Source: an uncultured Eggerthellaceae bacterium
GTDB taxonomy: Bacteria > Actinomycetota > Coriobacteriia > Coriobacteriales > Eggerthellaceae
Assembly (NCBI GenBank): GCA_934623455.1
Contig: CAKTVK010000035.1
Location: 1 to 18,924 of the forward strand
DNA: 18,924 nucleotides
Direction: 5' to 3'
How positions within the stretch are numbered: the first letter of the stretch is position 1; each line of letters begins with the position of its first letter. A program made the position numbers and the translations under genes. Of the stretch, positions 1 through 8,540 are shown one piece after another. Below the pieces are notes generated by a model that worked only from the letters and a program-made list of their open reading frames with translations, was not told where the DNA came from and ran no database searches.

Positions 1-2011
1 GGCGTTGGTTGGGCCGAACGGTGCCGGCAAAACGACCATGCTCAACATCATATCGGGTGAAGACGGTCCCGATTCGGGCAATGTCGTTTTAGCTCATGGC
101 GCTCAAGTTGGCTACTTAAAGCAGGAAGCAATTGAGATGGAAGATCGCCCCATTTTCGATGAGGTCATATCTTCCCAGGTTGAGGTCTTAGAGGCCGAGA
201 AACGCTTGCATGAGCTTGAGGCGGCGTTGGGGGATAATCCCACGTCCGAGCAGCTGGCGGCGTGCGGTCGCGCGCGCGATGCCTTTGAGATGATGGGCGG
301 CTACACGCTTGAGGCGAAAGTGCGCTCGGTCATGTTCGGCTTGGGCTTCAAGGAAAGCGACTTGAGCCATTCGACCGCCCAGTATTCCGGCGGTTGGCAG
401 ATGCGCATTGCGCTGGCAAAGCTTCTTATCCGCAATCCGGAAGTCCTGCTTTTGGACGAACCCACGAACCATCTTGATCTTGAAAGCGTGCGTTGGCTGG
501 AAAGCTTCTTGCGCAGCTACGAGGGAACGGTTGTGGTGGTAAGCCACGACCGCGCATTCATGGATAACATGGTTGACCGCGTGGCGGAAATCGATAACGG
601 CAAACTGCTTCTTTACAAGGGAAATTACTCGAAATACCTGGTAGCACGCGAGGAGCGTCTGGAAAAACTGCGCATTGAAGCGGAAAAGCAAGCCGAAGAG
701 ATTGCGCACATGGAAGCGTTCATCGAGAAGTTCCGCTATAAGGCCACAAAGGCGAAGCAGGTGCAAGATCGCGTGCGCAAGATGGAGAAAATCGAGCGCA
801 TTGTGGTGCCCGAGCAGCGCAAGACTGTTCATTTCAATTTTGTACAGCCTCCGCGCACGGGTGATGAAGTGGTCACATTGCGCGGCATTCGCAAGGCCTA
901 TGGCGAAAACGTGGTGTACAACAACTTTGATTTTACGATGTATCGTGGCGACAAGATTGCGTTGGTTGGCCCGAACGGTGCGGGCAAATCCACGCTTCTG
1001 AAGATGATTGCGGGGGTTCTTTCCCCTGACGCAGGCACGATTCGCTACGGCGTAAACGTGTCGAAAAGCTATTACGCGCAGCACCAACTTGAAGAGCTGA
1101 GCAGCGGAAACACGGTTTTCGAAGAGCTTGACAAAGTGGCTCCCGGTTGGACCATCTCGCAAGTGCGCACGCTTTTGGGCGCGTTCTTATTCGAGGGCGA
1201 TGCCGTTGAAAAGCGCGTGAGCGTTCTTTCGGGCGGCGAGAAAAGCCGTCTTGCCTTGGCGAAAATGCTGGTTGCTCCGGCGCCGCTTCTGTGTTTGGAC
1301 GAACCTACGAACCATTTGGATATTGCGAGTGCCGATATCCTGGAGCAAGCGCTGCGTTCGTTTGAAGGCACCATTATCTTCATCACGCATGATCGCCACT
1401 TGATTCGCGGCGTTGCCAACAGGATTGTGGAGGTCATGCCGGGGAAAATCACGTTGTTCGACGGCGATTACGATTATTATCTGTACAAGACGGGCCAGGT
1501 TGATGGCGAACACCCCGAAGCATCCATCAAAGGTGCTGCGGGTGTAAACGCTTCAACGAATGCAACGAGATTCGCCGGCGGGGCGTACGCTGCTGGTGCG
1601 GCAGGCAAGAGCGGCGGAAACGTTACGGTGCGCAACCGTCGTGGAGCGGATGCTTCTGCTGCAAAGGCGAAGGGAACGGCGTCTTTGACCGCTCCGAAGG
1701 AAAGTGCGCCGAAAAGCAAAGAGCAGAAACGTCGCGAAGCCGAGGCGCGCAACCGTGCTTATGCCGCGCTCAAGGGGCATCGTAAGCGCATTGCCGAGCT
1801 GGATAAGCTGCTTGAGAAAGACAACGCGCGCATGGATGAGATAATGGCGCTTTTGGCTGACCCCGATTTTTATATCAACGAGGCCGCAAGCAGCGACGTT
1901 ATTGCCGAGCACGCGCGTTTGAAGCAGCGCATTTCCGCCGAAGAAGAAGAGTGGTTCATCTTGAATGAAGAGCTCGAAGAAGAGCTGAAAAAGCAGCAGG
2001 AGGCGTTGTAA
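1..2011 (+). CDS. ABC-F family ATPase (5'-truncated)
   Basis: A soluble protein with two ABC ATPase domains and no membrane segments, as in the ABC-F family, whose members act on the ribosome as translation or antibiotic-protection factors. The window edge removes the extreme N-terminus, about 30 residues by family comparison; the frame is open from base 2. In visible-residue numbering from base 5, domain 1 has Walker A GPNGAGKTT (about 3-11), signature YSGGWQMR (about 126) and Walker B LLLDEPTNHLD (about 148). Domain 2 has Walker A GPNGAGKST (about 322), signature SGGEKSR (about 409) and Walker B LCLDEPTNHLD (about 430). A charged linker with an RKMEKIER-like stretch lies between them, as in ABC-F proteins. 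After domain 2 comes an Ala/Gly/Ser-rich linker of roughly 60 residues, then a charged C-terminal coiled coil as in Uup/YheS-like members. The subfamily cannot be fixed from sequence alone. Its 3' end carries the Shine-Dalgarno of trmL. Confidence 0.95.
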   Translation, partial: ALVGPNGAGKTTMLNIISGEDGPDSGNVVLAHGAQVGYLKQEAIEMEDRPIFDEVISSQVEVLEAEKRLHELEAALGDNPTSEQLAACGRARDAFEMMGGYTLEAKVRSVMFGLGFKESDLSHSTAQYSGGWQMRIALAKLLIRNPEVLLLDEPTNHLDLESVRWLESFLRSYEGTVVVVSHDRAFMDNMVDRVAEIDNGKLLLYKGNYSKYLVAREERLEKLRIEAEKQAEEIAHMEAFIEKFRYKATKAKQVQDRVRKMEKIERIVVPEQRKTVHFNFVQPPRTGDEVVTLRGIRKAYGENVVYNNFDFTMYRGDKIALVGPNGAGKSTLLKMIAGVLSPDAGTIRYGVNVSKSYYAQHQLEELSSGNTVFEELDKVAPGWTISQVRTLLGAFLFEGDAVEKRVSVLSGGEKSRLALAKMLVAPAPLLCLDEPTNHLDIASADILEQALRSFEGTIIFITHDRHLIRGVANRIVEVMPGKITLFDGDYDYYLYKTGQVDGEHPEASIKGAAGVNASTNATRFAGGAYAAGAAGKSGGNVTVRNRRGADASAAKAKGTASLTAPKESAPKSKEQKRREAEARNRAYAALKGHRKRIAELDKLLEKDNARMDEIMALLADPDFYINEAASSDVIAEHARLKQRISAEEEEWFILNEELEEELKKQQEAL

Positions 2012-2012
2012 C

Positions 2013-2498
2013 ATGACGCAGTCCTTGCGGCAAGCTCCCTTCAATGTGGTGCTCATTGAACCCGAAATCCCCCAAAACACGGGAAATATCGCGCGTACCT
2101 GCGCTATTACGGGCGCGGTGCTTCACTTAGTGGAACCTATGGGTTTTCGCTTGAGCTCAAAACAGCTTTCGCGCAGTGGTTGCGATTATTGGGAAGACGT
2201 GGAGATTGTCCGTTGGCCCAGCGCAGCAGCGTTTTTCGAGGCGCATGGCACCGATGAGCTGCACCTTTTCACGGGGAAAACAATGAAGCGAATGGAAGAG
2301 GCTGCGTACAACCCCGGGTGCTATCTGCTGTTCGGACGTGAGAGTCGTGGCATTGACCAGGAATATCTTGATTTATACCAGGAAAACTGCGTGCGTATTC
2401 CCATGCGACCCCATGAGCGCAGCTTGAATTTGAGCAATGCGGTTGCCATTGCTTCGTATGAGGCGCTGCGTCAAAATGGCTACCCGGGACTGGAATAG
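2013..2498 (+). CDS. trmL: tRNA (cytidine(34)-2'-O)-methyltransferase, SPOUT family
   Basis: Probable TrmL (YibK), a SAM-dependent SPOUT methyltransferase that 2'-O-methylates the wobble nucleotide of certain leucine tRNAs. The 161-residue length matches the minimal catalytic domain. Visible motifs are PEIPQNTGNIARTC near the N-terminus, LLFGRESRGI in the middle, and RSLNLSNAVAIASYEALRQ at the C-terminus. The last forms the knotted SAM-binding region in this family. The ATG sits one base after the ABC-F stop codon. An AGGAGG at 1998-2003, inside the upstream gene, is well spaced for it, so the two genes are probably translationally linked. The substrate tRNA is inferred from the family; related SPOUT enzymes with other targets cannot be fully excluded. 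Confidence 0.93.
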   Translation: MTQSLRQAPFNVVLIEPEIPQNTGNIARTCAITGAVLHLVEPMGFRLSSKQLSRSGCDYWEDVEIVRWPSAAAFFEAHGTDELHLFTGKTMKRMEEAAYNPGCYLLFGRESRGIDQEYLDLYQENCVRIPMRPHERSLNLSNAVAIASYEALRQNGYPGLE

Positions 2499-2510
2499 TT
2501 TGGAGAGGCA

Positions 2511-3212
2511 ATGACGTCGGGCTTTTTCGATATCGATATACCGTATCTGGTGTGCAGCGTTTTGTGCTTTATTCCCGCGATGGTCTTCCATGAGGTAGCG
2601 CATGGATTTGCGGCATATAAACTGGGCGATCCCACGGCAAAAATGCAGGGTCGGCTGTCGGCGAATCCCTTGAAGCACATTGATCCGTTCGGTACCGTTA
2701 TTATGCCGTTATGCCTGATGGCGGTCGGATTGCCGGTGTTTGGTTATGCGAAACCAGTGCCGTATAATCCGTTTTACTTCAAAGACAAGCGCAAAGGTGA
2801 CTTGGTAGTAGGTCTTGCGGGTCCTGCGGCGAATCTGGTCATGGCGCTTTTGGGCGCGCTTGTCTATCACGTGGTGACTTTCGCCATCATGCAAATGTCG
2901 GCGGCGGATGCAACTGCGCTGCTGCAAAATGCCATTGTTTACAACATTGTCACGCTTTTGCTGCCGCTCTTCGTGTTCGTCAACTTGATTTTCATGTTCT
3001 TCAACCTCATTCCGATTCCGCCTTTGGACGGCTCATCCATTTTGGCGGTTATCTTGCCGCCGCGCTATCTGCCGCAGTATTACAAAGTGCAGCAGTGGGC
3101 GCTTCCCATTTTCATGATTGTCGTTATTTTGCTTCCGCAGATCATTGGCTTTAATCCTATTGGGTGGTATCTGAACGCCACGGCCGGCTCGCTTCTGGAT
3201 TTGCTTTTGTAG
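2511..3212 (+). CDS. Site-2 protease family (M50) membrane metalloprotease
   Basis: An integral-membrane zinc metalloprotease of the M50/S2P type, 233 residues. The zinc-binding HExxH motif is FHEVAHGF (His27, Glu28, His31) inside the first hydrophobic segment. The second conserved motif, PIPPLDGS, carries the third ligand Asp at about residue 173. Several more hydrophobic segments follow (about 75-110, 140-165, 190-225). No PDZ domain is present, so it belongs to the short M50B-like group and not the RseP group. Family members cleave substrates within the membrane, but no substrate can be read here. The start is supported by GGAGAGG just upstream. It lies 12 bases after trmL and 13 before scpA, in an apparent operon. 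Confidence 0.92.
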   Translation: MTSGFFDIDIPYLVCSVLCFIPAMVFHEVAHGFAAYKLGDPTAKMQGRLSANPLKHIDPFGTVIMPLCLMAVGLPVFGYAKPVPYNPFYFKDKRKGDLVVGLAGPAANLVMALLGALVYHVVTFAIMQMSAADATALLQNAIVYNIVTLLLPLFVFVNLIFMFFNLIPIPPLDGSSILAVILPPRYLPQYYKVQQWALPIFMIVVILLPQIIGFNPIGWYLNATAGSLLDLLL

Positions 3213-3225
3213 GGAAGGCGGGCGC

Positions 3226-4011
3226 ATGTCGTATAAAGTTCGCATAGATAGCTTTGAAGGGCCGTTTGACCTGCTGTTGTACCTGGTAAGCAGGCAAAAG
3301 GTCGATATCGGCGTTATCTCGATCTCTGAGATTATCGACCAATATCTTGACGAGATTGCGAATCTGAAGGACCTGGATCTGGATGTTGCGAGCGACTTTT
3401 TGCTGGTGGCGGCCACGCTTTTGAAGATAAAGGCGGAAAGCCTTCTTCCGAAAGAAGAAGTGGTCATTGACGAAGAGCTGGCACAGCTTTCCCCCAGCGA
3501 GGCGCGCGACATTCTTATTGAGCGATTGCTGGCGTATAAGCAGTACAAGAACGCCGCCCATGCCCTGAATTCGCGTTTCGAAGCGGAAGGTCGTATGCAT
3601 GCGCGTCCATTTGGTCCTGACCAGCAGTTTTTAGGGGCAATGCCCGATTGGTTGGAATCCACCACGCTTGAGGATATCGCATCACTTGCGGCAAAAGCGC
3701 TTGCGCGTCGCGAAGTGTTCTTGCTTGAGTCCGAGCATATTGCCGCAAAGCCTATTCCCGTGGAAACGTACGTGCGGTCCATTCATGAGCGCATCGTGAA
3801 TGAGAAACACTTAATGTTTTCCCAGCTCACAGCGGGTGATACGCATCCTCAGGTGATTGTTGTCACGTTTTTGGCCATTCTCGAGTTGTATAAGCGCTCC
3901 ATGGTGACCGTGCATCAGCAAGAATCGTTTGGCGATATTGAGATCGACTACATTGAAGGCTCGGGCGTGTTGCTGCTGGATGACGACGATGCGTTGACGT
4001 CGGTCGTGTAA
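3226..4011 (+). CDS. scpA: Segregation and condensation protein A
   Basis: ScpA is the kleisin subunit of the bacterial SMC-ScpAB condensin, which bridges SMC heads and compacts and segregates the chromosome. The 261-residue length is normal. The N-terminus is diagnostic: VRIDSFEGPFDLLLYLV followed by SEIIDQYLDEI, the helical region that contacts the SMC neck. DFLLVAATLLKIKAESLLP follows. The C-terminal winged-helix region (about 185-245) includes VVTFLAILELYKRSMVTV. An Asp-rich tail (LLDDDDAL) ends the protein. scpB follows after 47 bases, the usual arrangement for the two partners. Confidence 0.96.
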   Translation: MSYKVRIDSFEGPFDLLLYLVSRQKVDIGVISISEIIDQYLDEIANLKDLDLDVASDFLLVAATLLKIKAESLLPKEEVVIDEELAQLSPSEARDILIERLLAYKQYKNAAHALNSRFEAEGRMHARPFGPDQQFLGAMPDWLESTTLEDIASLAAKALARREVFLLESEHIAAKPIPVETYVRSIHERIVNEKHLMFSQLTAGDTHPQVIVVTFLAILELYKRSMVTVHQQESFGDIEIDYIEGSGVLLLDDDDALTSVV

Positions 4012-4058
4012 CGCGCGTTTGCAGACAGCAGCCAATAAAAAGGAAGAGAAGGATACCC

Positions 4059-4928
4059 ATGTTTTCCGGATTGCAAGAAGATCAGCTGAAAGGTGCCCTT
4101 GAGGCTATGCTGTTCGTGACCGATGAGCCGGTCAGCGTTATCGATCTTTCCACCATGCTGGAGATTGATTCCGCGAAAGTCGAATCGGCGCTTGTTTCGC
4201 TGCGCGATGAATTTGAGCGCGAGAATCGTGGCATTCAGCTGCGAGAAGTTGCTGGTGGTTGGCGTCTTTTCACGCATCCGGCATTTCATGACTTGATTGA
4301 ACGCTATGTGATTTCGTGGGACACGCGCAAGCTGTCGCAGGCGGCGTTGGAAACGCTTGCCATTGTTGCATATTGCCAGCCCATCACGCGAGCCGGCGTT
4401 GCGTCGGTGCGTGGCGTGAGTTCCGATAGCTCCATAAACTCCCTGGTCGAAAAAGGCCTTTTGCGCGAAGCGGGTACCGCCGATGCACCGGGAAATCCCA
4501 TGCAATACGCTACGACGCGTGTTTTCCTGGAGCGTTTCGGGCTTCGTTCCGTGGACGATCTTCCCGATGTGGCGCAGTTTGCGCCCGATGAAGAGACGCG
4601 TGCGCTTATTCGCGAGCGTTTGAGCGCAACTTCAAGCGCTTCGTCTTCTTTTGCGCGCGGCGACGATGCAGGCGAGACAGGGGTTGCTGATGGCGTTTCC
4701 GCAGGCGGAAGTGCTGGATCGCATACGGATGCGGCAAGTGACGCAAATACTGCCGAGCAAATGCAGCGCTTGGCGGACATGCAGTTGAGTTTGCTTGATG
4801 AAGAGGAAGTTGTGCCGCCGCAAATGTCTTCGCGCGATCTGCTTAATGCGGCGCTTTCTTCAAGCTTTGGATTGGTGGACAAGATCGATTTGAGCAAACT
4901 GGAGTTCGAAGACGATGACGAATTCTAA
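4059..4928 (+). CDS. scpB: Segregation and condensation protein B with long acidic tail
   Basis: ScpB dimerises through tandem winged-helix domains and binds the ScpA kleisin in the SMC complex. The conserved part (about residues 1-190) contains the start EAMLFVTDEPVSV, the segment LSQAALETLAIVAYCQPITRAG, and the second winged helix with GLLREAG and FLERFGL. ScpB proteins are often near 190 residues. Here about 100 further residues follow, first a Ser/Ala/Gly/Asp-rich stretch (about 188-230), then an acidic end with LLDEEEVVPP and LEFEDDDEF. The tail has no motif I recognise. The purine-rich GGAAGAGAAGGA lies upstream of the ATG. The last 14 bases overlap rluB. Confidence 0.95.
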   Translation: MFSGLQEDQLKGALEAMLFVTDEPVSVIDLSTMLEIDSAKVESALVSLRDEFERENRGIQLREVAGGWRLFTHPAFHDLIERYVISWDTRKLSQAALETLAIVAYCQPITRAGVASVRGVSSDSSINSLVEKGLLREAGTADAPGNPMQYATTRVFLERFGLRSVDDLPDVAQFAPDEETRALIRERLSATSSASSSFARGDDAGETGVADGVSAGGSAGSHTDAASDANTAEQMQRLADMQLSLLDEEEVVPPQMSSRDLLNAALSSSFGLVDKIDLSKLEFEDDDEF

Positions 4929-5916
4929 AACAGAGAATGTCGTTTTGCCAGGTGGTGTGTTCGAATCTGCGGAAACACCTGAAGCGTTTGAAACCATGCG
5001 TCTCCAGAAGTTTCTGGCACGTGCAGGTGTTGCCAGCAGACGCGCAAGCGAGCAGCTGATACTTAATGGCCGCGTTGCCGTGAATGGCGAAGTGATTACG
5101 GAGCTTGGCACGAAAGTACGCGTTTATGCAGGTGGGACTGCGGGTGCGGATAAGCGCGCGGAAGAAGGTCAGGCTGCTGGTGACGCGCCTGCCACCGAAG
5201 CGCTCGCGCATAAAAATGGCGCGAGCGGGGCTGATATTGTGACGGTCGATGGAGCTGCCGTAATGCTGTGCGAAGATACGGTGACGTTGATGCTGAATAA
5301 GCCGGCAGGCTACGTTACCACTATGGACGACCCGCAAGGGCGCGCTTGCGTGGCATCGCTGGTGCCGCTTGATCAGTATCCCAGCCTTTTTCCCGTAGGG
5401 CGCCTTGACCGCGACACTACGGGTTTGCTTCTTTTCTCTACCGATGGCCAGCTGGGCAACAGGCTGCTGCATCCGCGTCATCACGTGAGCAAAACGTATC
5501 TTGCGCTTACGCTGGGCGTTCCCACTGACCAGGCGCTTGAAACGTTGCGTACGGGTGTGGAGTTGTCGGATGGCATAACGCAGCCGGCTTGCGTTGACGT
5601 GCTTTCCGGCGAAGAAGCAGACCGGGCGCTTTCCTGCTTTGAGTTTGATCAGGCGGGTGCGAGCGGTACGGGAAATGCCGCTCGCAAGATGCAATCACGC
5701 CGCAAAACGCGCGGCAAGCAGCGCGCAGTGGTGCGTATTACCATTGCGGAAGGGCGTAACAGGCAGGTAAGACGCATGCTCGATGCCGTGGGATGTCCCG
5801 TTATCGCGCTTCACCGTTGCTCGTTTGGGCAACTCACGCTTGATGGCGTATCGCGTGGTGCGTGGCGGCTGCTTTCGGCTGAAGAAGTAGCGGCGCTTGA
5901 AGTGCTGGGGGAGTAG
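4915..5916 (+). CDS. rluB: 23S rRNA pseudouridine synthase, RluB/RsuA family
   Basis: A pseudouridine synthase of the RsuA/RluB/RluE/RluF group, most likely RluB acting on 23S rRNA, given the actinobacterial scpA-scpB-rluB order. An S4 RNA-binding domain starts at MRLQKFLARAGVASRR (about residues 28-65). A Gly/Ala-rich insertion follows at about 72-106. The catalytic domain starts near VTLMLNKPAGYVTT and has the active-site motif GRLDRDTTGLLLF with the catalytic Asp at 165. It ends with IAEGRNRQVRRMLDAVGCPV. The chosen ATG overlaps scpB by 14 bases and has GGAG at 4901-4904. The in-frame ATG at 4996 would start exactly at the S4 domain and is a possible alternative. The exact target site (RluB or another member) is inferred. 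Confidence 0.9.
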   Translation: MTNSKTENVVLPGGVFESAETPEAFETMRLQKFLARAGVASRRASEQLILNGRVAVNGEVITELGTKVRVYAGGTAGADKRAEEGQAAGDAPATEALAHKNGASGADIVTVDGAAVMLCEDTVTLMLNKPAGYVTTMDDPQGRACVASLVPLDQYPSLFPVGRLDRDTTGLLLFSTDGQLGNRLLHPRHHVSKTYLALTLGVPTDQALETLRTGVELSDGITQPACVDVLSGEEADRALSCFEFDQAGASGTGNAARKMQSRRKTRGKQRAVVRITIAEGRNRQVRRMLDAVGCPVIALHRCSFGQLTLDGVSRGAWRLLSAEEVAALEVLGE

Positions 5917-5917
5917 C

Positions 5918-5940
5918 AAACGCGCAAAAGAAGCGTTTTT
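5918..5940 (+). terminator. Weak intrinsic terminator-like hairpin after rluB
   Basis: AAACGC at 5918-5923 pairs with GCGTTT at 5933-5938 around a 9-base loop, and the T run continues to 5940. The stem is short and the T tract overlaps it, so this is only a plausible weak terminator. It fits the 160-base gap before cmk, which is the first clear break in the upstream gene run. Confidence 0.4.
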
Positions 5941-6035
5941 GCTGTTGACCTTGGGCGTTCCCGCTTTCATCTTGCGTTTCCCCGGTTTGCTGAAAAGGCA
6001 GTTTTTGCTTGGACAGTGAGCATACTTTGCTGAAA

Positions 6036-6046
6036 TGCGCTATTCT
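6036..6046 (+). promoter_or_regulatory. Candidate -10 box for cmk
   Basis: TATTCT at 6041-6046 matches four of six positions of the sigma-70-type -10 box and lies 30 bases before the cmk ATG. It is preceded by TGCGC, as are similar boxes before rpe and der. No good -35 lies at normal spacing; TTGGAC at 6009-6014 is 26 bases away, which is too far. The rest of the gap 5917-6076 holds only the terminator-like hairpin and the AAGGA Shine-Dalgarno at 6067-6071. Confidence 0.35.
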
Positions 6047-6076
6047 ATCGTGAAATGAATTTCGGAAAGGATTTTT

Positions 6077-6751
6077 ATGATCGTTGCAATCGACGGACCG
6101 TCCGGTGCCGGCAAATCGACCATCGCGAAGATTGTGGCTAAAACGGTTGGTTTTTCCTGCTTGGATACGGGTGCTATGTTTCGCAGCATTGCGGTGCTGG
6201 CCCTGGAAAAAGGCATCTCCCTTGATGATGATGCCGCTTTAGGTGCCCTTGCCGCGGAAAACGAGATTGCGTTCACGTTCGATGACAACGAAGAGCGTAC
6301 GCAGCATGTTTTCATCGCAGGGAAGGAAGTGACTTCCACCATTCGCACCGCCGAGGTTGATAAAGCGGTTTCTCCCGTTTCGGCGGCACCTTCGGTGCGT
6401 GCGGCCTTGCTTGAGCAGCAGCGCCGCATTGGTAATGCTGGTAATTATGTGGTCGAAGGCCGCGATATTGGCACTACGGTGTTTCCCCAGGCAGAAGTCA
6501 AGATCTTCCTTACGGCCAGCGCCGAGGAGCGAGCGCGCCGTCGTGTTTCGCAAAACGAAGCGCGTGGTATTGGCTCGGTGGATTACGAAGAAGTGCTTGC
6601 GGATATCATTCGCCGCGATCAGGCGGATTCTACGCGTGCGGTTTCCCCGCTGCGTCAGGCGGAAGATGCGTACTTGCTGGATTCTTCCGATTTGACAATC
6701 GATCAAGTAGTTGAAGCCATTTGCTGCCGCGTTAAGCAGGCGGCGCAGTAG
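6077..6751 (+). CDS. cmk: Cytidylate kinase
   Basis: Phosphorylates CMP and dCMP with ATP, recycling pyrimidine nucleotides, including the CMP released in phospholipid synthesis. The 224 residues match the bacterial enzyme. The P-loop GPSGAGKS is at residues 7-14. CLDTGAMFRS follows as the CMP-binding region, then VVEGRDIGTTVFP with the conserved Arg-Asp. SAEERARRR opens the lid region, and RRDQADSTRAVSPL is the conserved C-terminal segment. AAGGA lies 5 bases before the ATG. plsC follows after 100 bases. Cytidylate kinase and plsC are neighbours, and sometimes fused, in other bacteria. Confidence 0.97.
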   Translation: MIVAIDGPSGAGKSTIAKIVAKTVGFSCLDTGAMFRSIAVLALEKGISLDDDAALGALAAENEIAFTFDDNEERTQHVFIAGKEVTSTIRTAEVDKAVSPVSAAPSVRAALLEQQRRIGNAGNYVVEGRDIGTTVFPQAEVKIFLTASAEERARRRVSQNEARGIGSVDYEEVLADIIRRDQADSTRAVSPLRQAEDAYLLDSSDLTIDQVVEAICCRVKQAAQ

Positions 6752-6851
6752 GTGCGCGATTTTGCGGTGTGCGGGGGCATCGCTGCTGGCCGGTAAGCTG
6801 CAGCGCGCGCGAACGACACGGTAAAAGCGCAGTTCAGAATAGGATAATCGA

Positions 6852-7700
6852 ATGTTTCTTTCCTCAAAGGAAATGTGGGACCGTCCGCTGGGCGGCACCT
6901 CGCTGGAAAAAGAGATTCCCCATTGGTGCGGCAACATTCTGTTCGTCGTGCTGGGTGCTCTGTGCAAGCTGTTTTGGCGTTACCGCGTTGATGGTCGCGA
7001 AACGTTGCGCGCGTTCAATAAGCGATATGGGTGCTTGGTTATCTCAAACCACACGTCGTTTTTCGATGTGGTGTTTGCCTATTTGGCGGCGCGTCCGGCT
7101 CAGTGGGTGCGCTTCGTGGGTCGCGATACGCTTTTCGACAACGCGGGTGGTTTATCGGGTCAGATTCTTTCGCGCGTGGGCGCTTTTCCCATTACGCGCG
7201 ATACGGCAGACCGCAGTGCCATTAAGCGTGCGGTGCGCCATTTGAAGGACAACGAATTGGTGGGCATTATGCCCGAAGGCACGCGTCGCGGCAAAAGCGA
7301 TCGCGATGCCGAGCTGCACGGGGGAGCTGCGCTTATTGCGCGCATGGCGAAAGTGCCCATTCTTCCCATGACGGTGCGCAATGCGGAAAAGATCAAGCAA
7401 AAAGGCAAGTTTGTAGCATTCCCCAAGGTCACGGTTGAATATGGTAAGCCCATTTTGCTGGACGACTTCGATTTCCTGCCGAAATCGGAGCGCTTGGAAG
7501 CTTGCACATGGTATGCCATGCGTGAGTCGTTTGCGTTGTTCAACCGCATTCCGCGCGAAGAAGTTGATATGGTTGAGCTTTTCCCCAAGACGAAGGATTA
7601 TCGTCAGACGTTTTTGGAGCATCCGATTCCCGAGCACACGGCCGAAGAGGCTATTGCGTACTTCCAGGACAAGGCGCAGGCGAAAGACGCGGAGGAATAA
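6852..7700 (+). CDS. plsC: 1-acylglycerol-3-phosphate O-acyltransferase family protein
   Basis: Probable PlsC, which transfers the second acyl chain to lysophosphatidic acid to make phosphatidic acid at the membrane. The acyltransferase motif HX4D is HTSFFD (His67, Asp72). The substrate-binding motif is PEGTR (141-145), followed by RRGKSD and VPILPMTVRNA. A hydrophobic segment at about 27-42 could anchor it. The 282-residue length includes a C-terminal extension with no motif I recognise. The Shine-Dalgarno is poor (GGAT before the ATG). The preceding gap 6752-6851 has no clear promoter. ispH starts 3 bases after its stop. Other members of this superfamily acylate different acceptors, so the exact substrate is inferred. 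Confidence 0.9.
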   Translation: MFLSSKEMWDRPLGGTSLEKEIPHWCGNILFVVLGALCKLFWRYRVDGRETLRAFNKRYGCLVISNHTSFFDVVFAYLAARPAQWVRFVGRDTLFDNAGGLSGQILSRVGAFPITRDTADRSAIKRAVRHLKDNELVGIMPEGTRRGKSDRDAELHGGAALIARMAKVPILPMTVRNAEKIKQKGKFVAFPKVTVEYGKPILLDDFDFLPKSERLEACTWYAMRESFALFNRIPREEVDMVELFPKTKDYRQTFLEHPIPEHTAEEAIAYFQDKAQAKDAEE

Positions 7701-7703
7701 GCA

Positions 7704-8540
7704 ATGGATGTTGTTCGTTCCAAATATGCGGGGGCCTGTTATGGCGTTCAGCGCGCGCTCGATTTAGCAGAATCTGCCATTCTCGGGTGTGAGCCCGCTG
7801 TGACGCTTGGACCGATCATCCATAATCCGAAAGTCGTGCGCCATTTGACTGAGCAGGGAATTCGTTCTATTTCCGACCTGGATGAGGCGAACGGCGATAT
7901 CGTTATCGTGCGCAGTCATGGCGTTACGCCCGAGGTGATGGAGGATATCGAGCGGCGCGGGCTGGAAGTCATTGATGCGACGTGCCCCCATGTGGCGCGC
8001 GCTCAAAAAGCTGCCGAAGAGCTTGCCTTGCAAGGCTGCACCGTTGTGGTGGTGGGCGAAGCGGGGCATCCGGAAGTTGAGGGCCTTACGGCATATGCGC
8101 GCAAAGGCGGAGCGCGCACGCTGGTGGTGAAGGACCCCGCCGATTTGCCCGATGATTTAGGTGAGCCTGTAGGCGTTGTGGTCCAGACCACGCAAACGCG
8201 TGAGTCGCTTGACGCGGTGGTGCGCGCGCTTGAGGAAAAAGGTATTGAGCCCCAGGTCAGTAACACGATTTGTTTTGCCACCCGCCAGCGTCAAGACGCT
8301 GCTGCGGCGTTATCTTCGCAAGTTGATGTTATGATTATCCTTGGTGGAAAAAACTCATCGAACACCACGCGTCTTTTCGAAATCTGCAAGGCAGCGGCTC
8401 CTGCAGCCTATCATATAGAAGACGTGGAAGACATTGATCCATCGTGGTTTGATGGATGCACTACCGTGGGTGTTTCGGCGGGCGCATCAACGCCGGAAGA
8501 GCAGATCAAGGAGCTAGTCGATTGCTTGGAGCGCATGTGA
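7704..8540 (+). CDS. ispH: 4-hydroxy-3-methylbut-2-enyl diphosphate reductase
   Basis: The last enzyme of the MEP isoprenoid pathway. It reduces HMBPP to IPP and DMAPP with a [4Fe-4S] cluster. The three cluster cysteines are visible: Cys12 in AGACYGVQRA, Cys94 in DATCPHV, and Cys190 in NTICFATRQRQ. Substrate-binding histidines are His40 in LGPIIHNP, His72 in VRSHGVTP and His122 in GHPEVEG. Glu124 of the last motif matches the catalytic Glu126 of the E. coli enzyme. SAGASTPEEQI closes the active site. The 278 residues are the standalone length, with no ribosomal S1 fusion as found in some bacteria. The stop codon overlaps the next gene's GTG. Confidence 0.97.
   Translation: MDVVRSKYAGACYGVQRALDLAESAILGCEPAVTLGPIIHNPKVVRHLTEQGIRSISDLDEANGDIVIVRSHGVTPEVMEDIERRGLEVIDATCPHVARAQKAAEELALQGCTVVVVGEAGHPEVEGLTAYARKGGARTLVVKDPADLPDDLGEPVGVVVQTTQTRESLDAVVRALEEKGIEPQVSNTICFATRQRQDAAAALSSQVDVMIILGGKNSSNTTRLFEICKAAAPAAYHIEDVEDIDPSWFDGCTTVGVSAGASTPEEQIKELVDCLERM

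Noticed and set aside
188..1162. 324-codon minus-strand frame opposite the ABC-F gene, and similar long ones at 4843-5694 and 8882-9871
   Set aside because: All are antisense to well-supported genes, have no recognisable domains and are explained by third-base bias in the real genes.
6769..7245. 158-codon plus-strand frame overlapping the start of plsC
   Set aside because: It is out of frame with plsC, which has full acyltransferase motifs; its translation is Cys/Trp/Arg-rich with no family match and no good ribosome binding site.
8456..8536. ATG at 8456 as start of the DUF512 gene
   Set aside because: It lies 85 bases inside ispH; the GTG at 8537 has an ideal GGAG and the extra residues (GRINAGRADQGASRL) are an out-of-frame reading of ispH.
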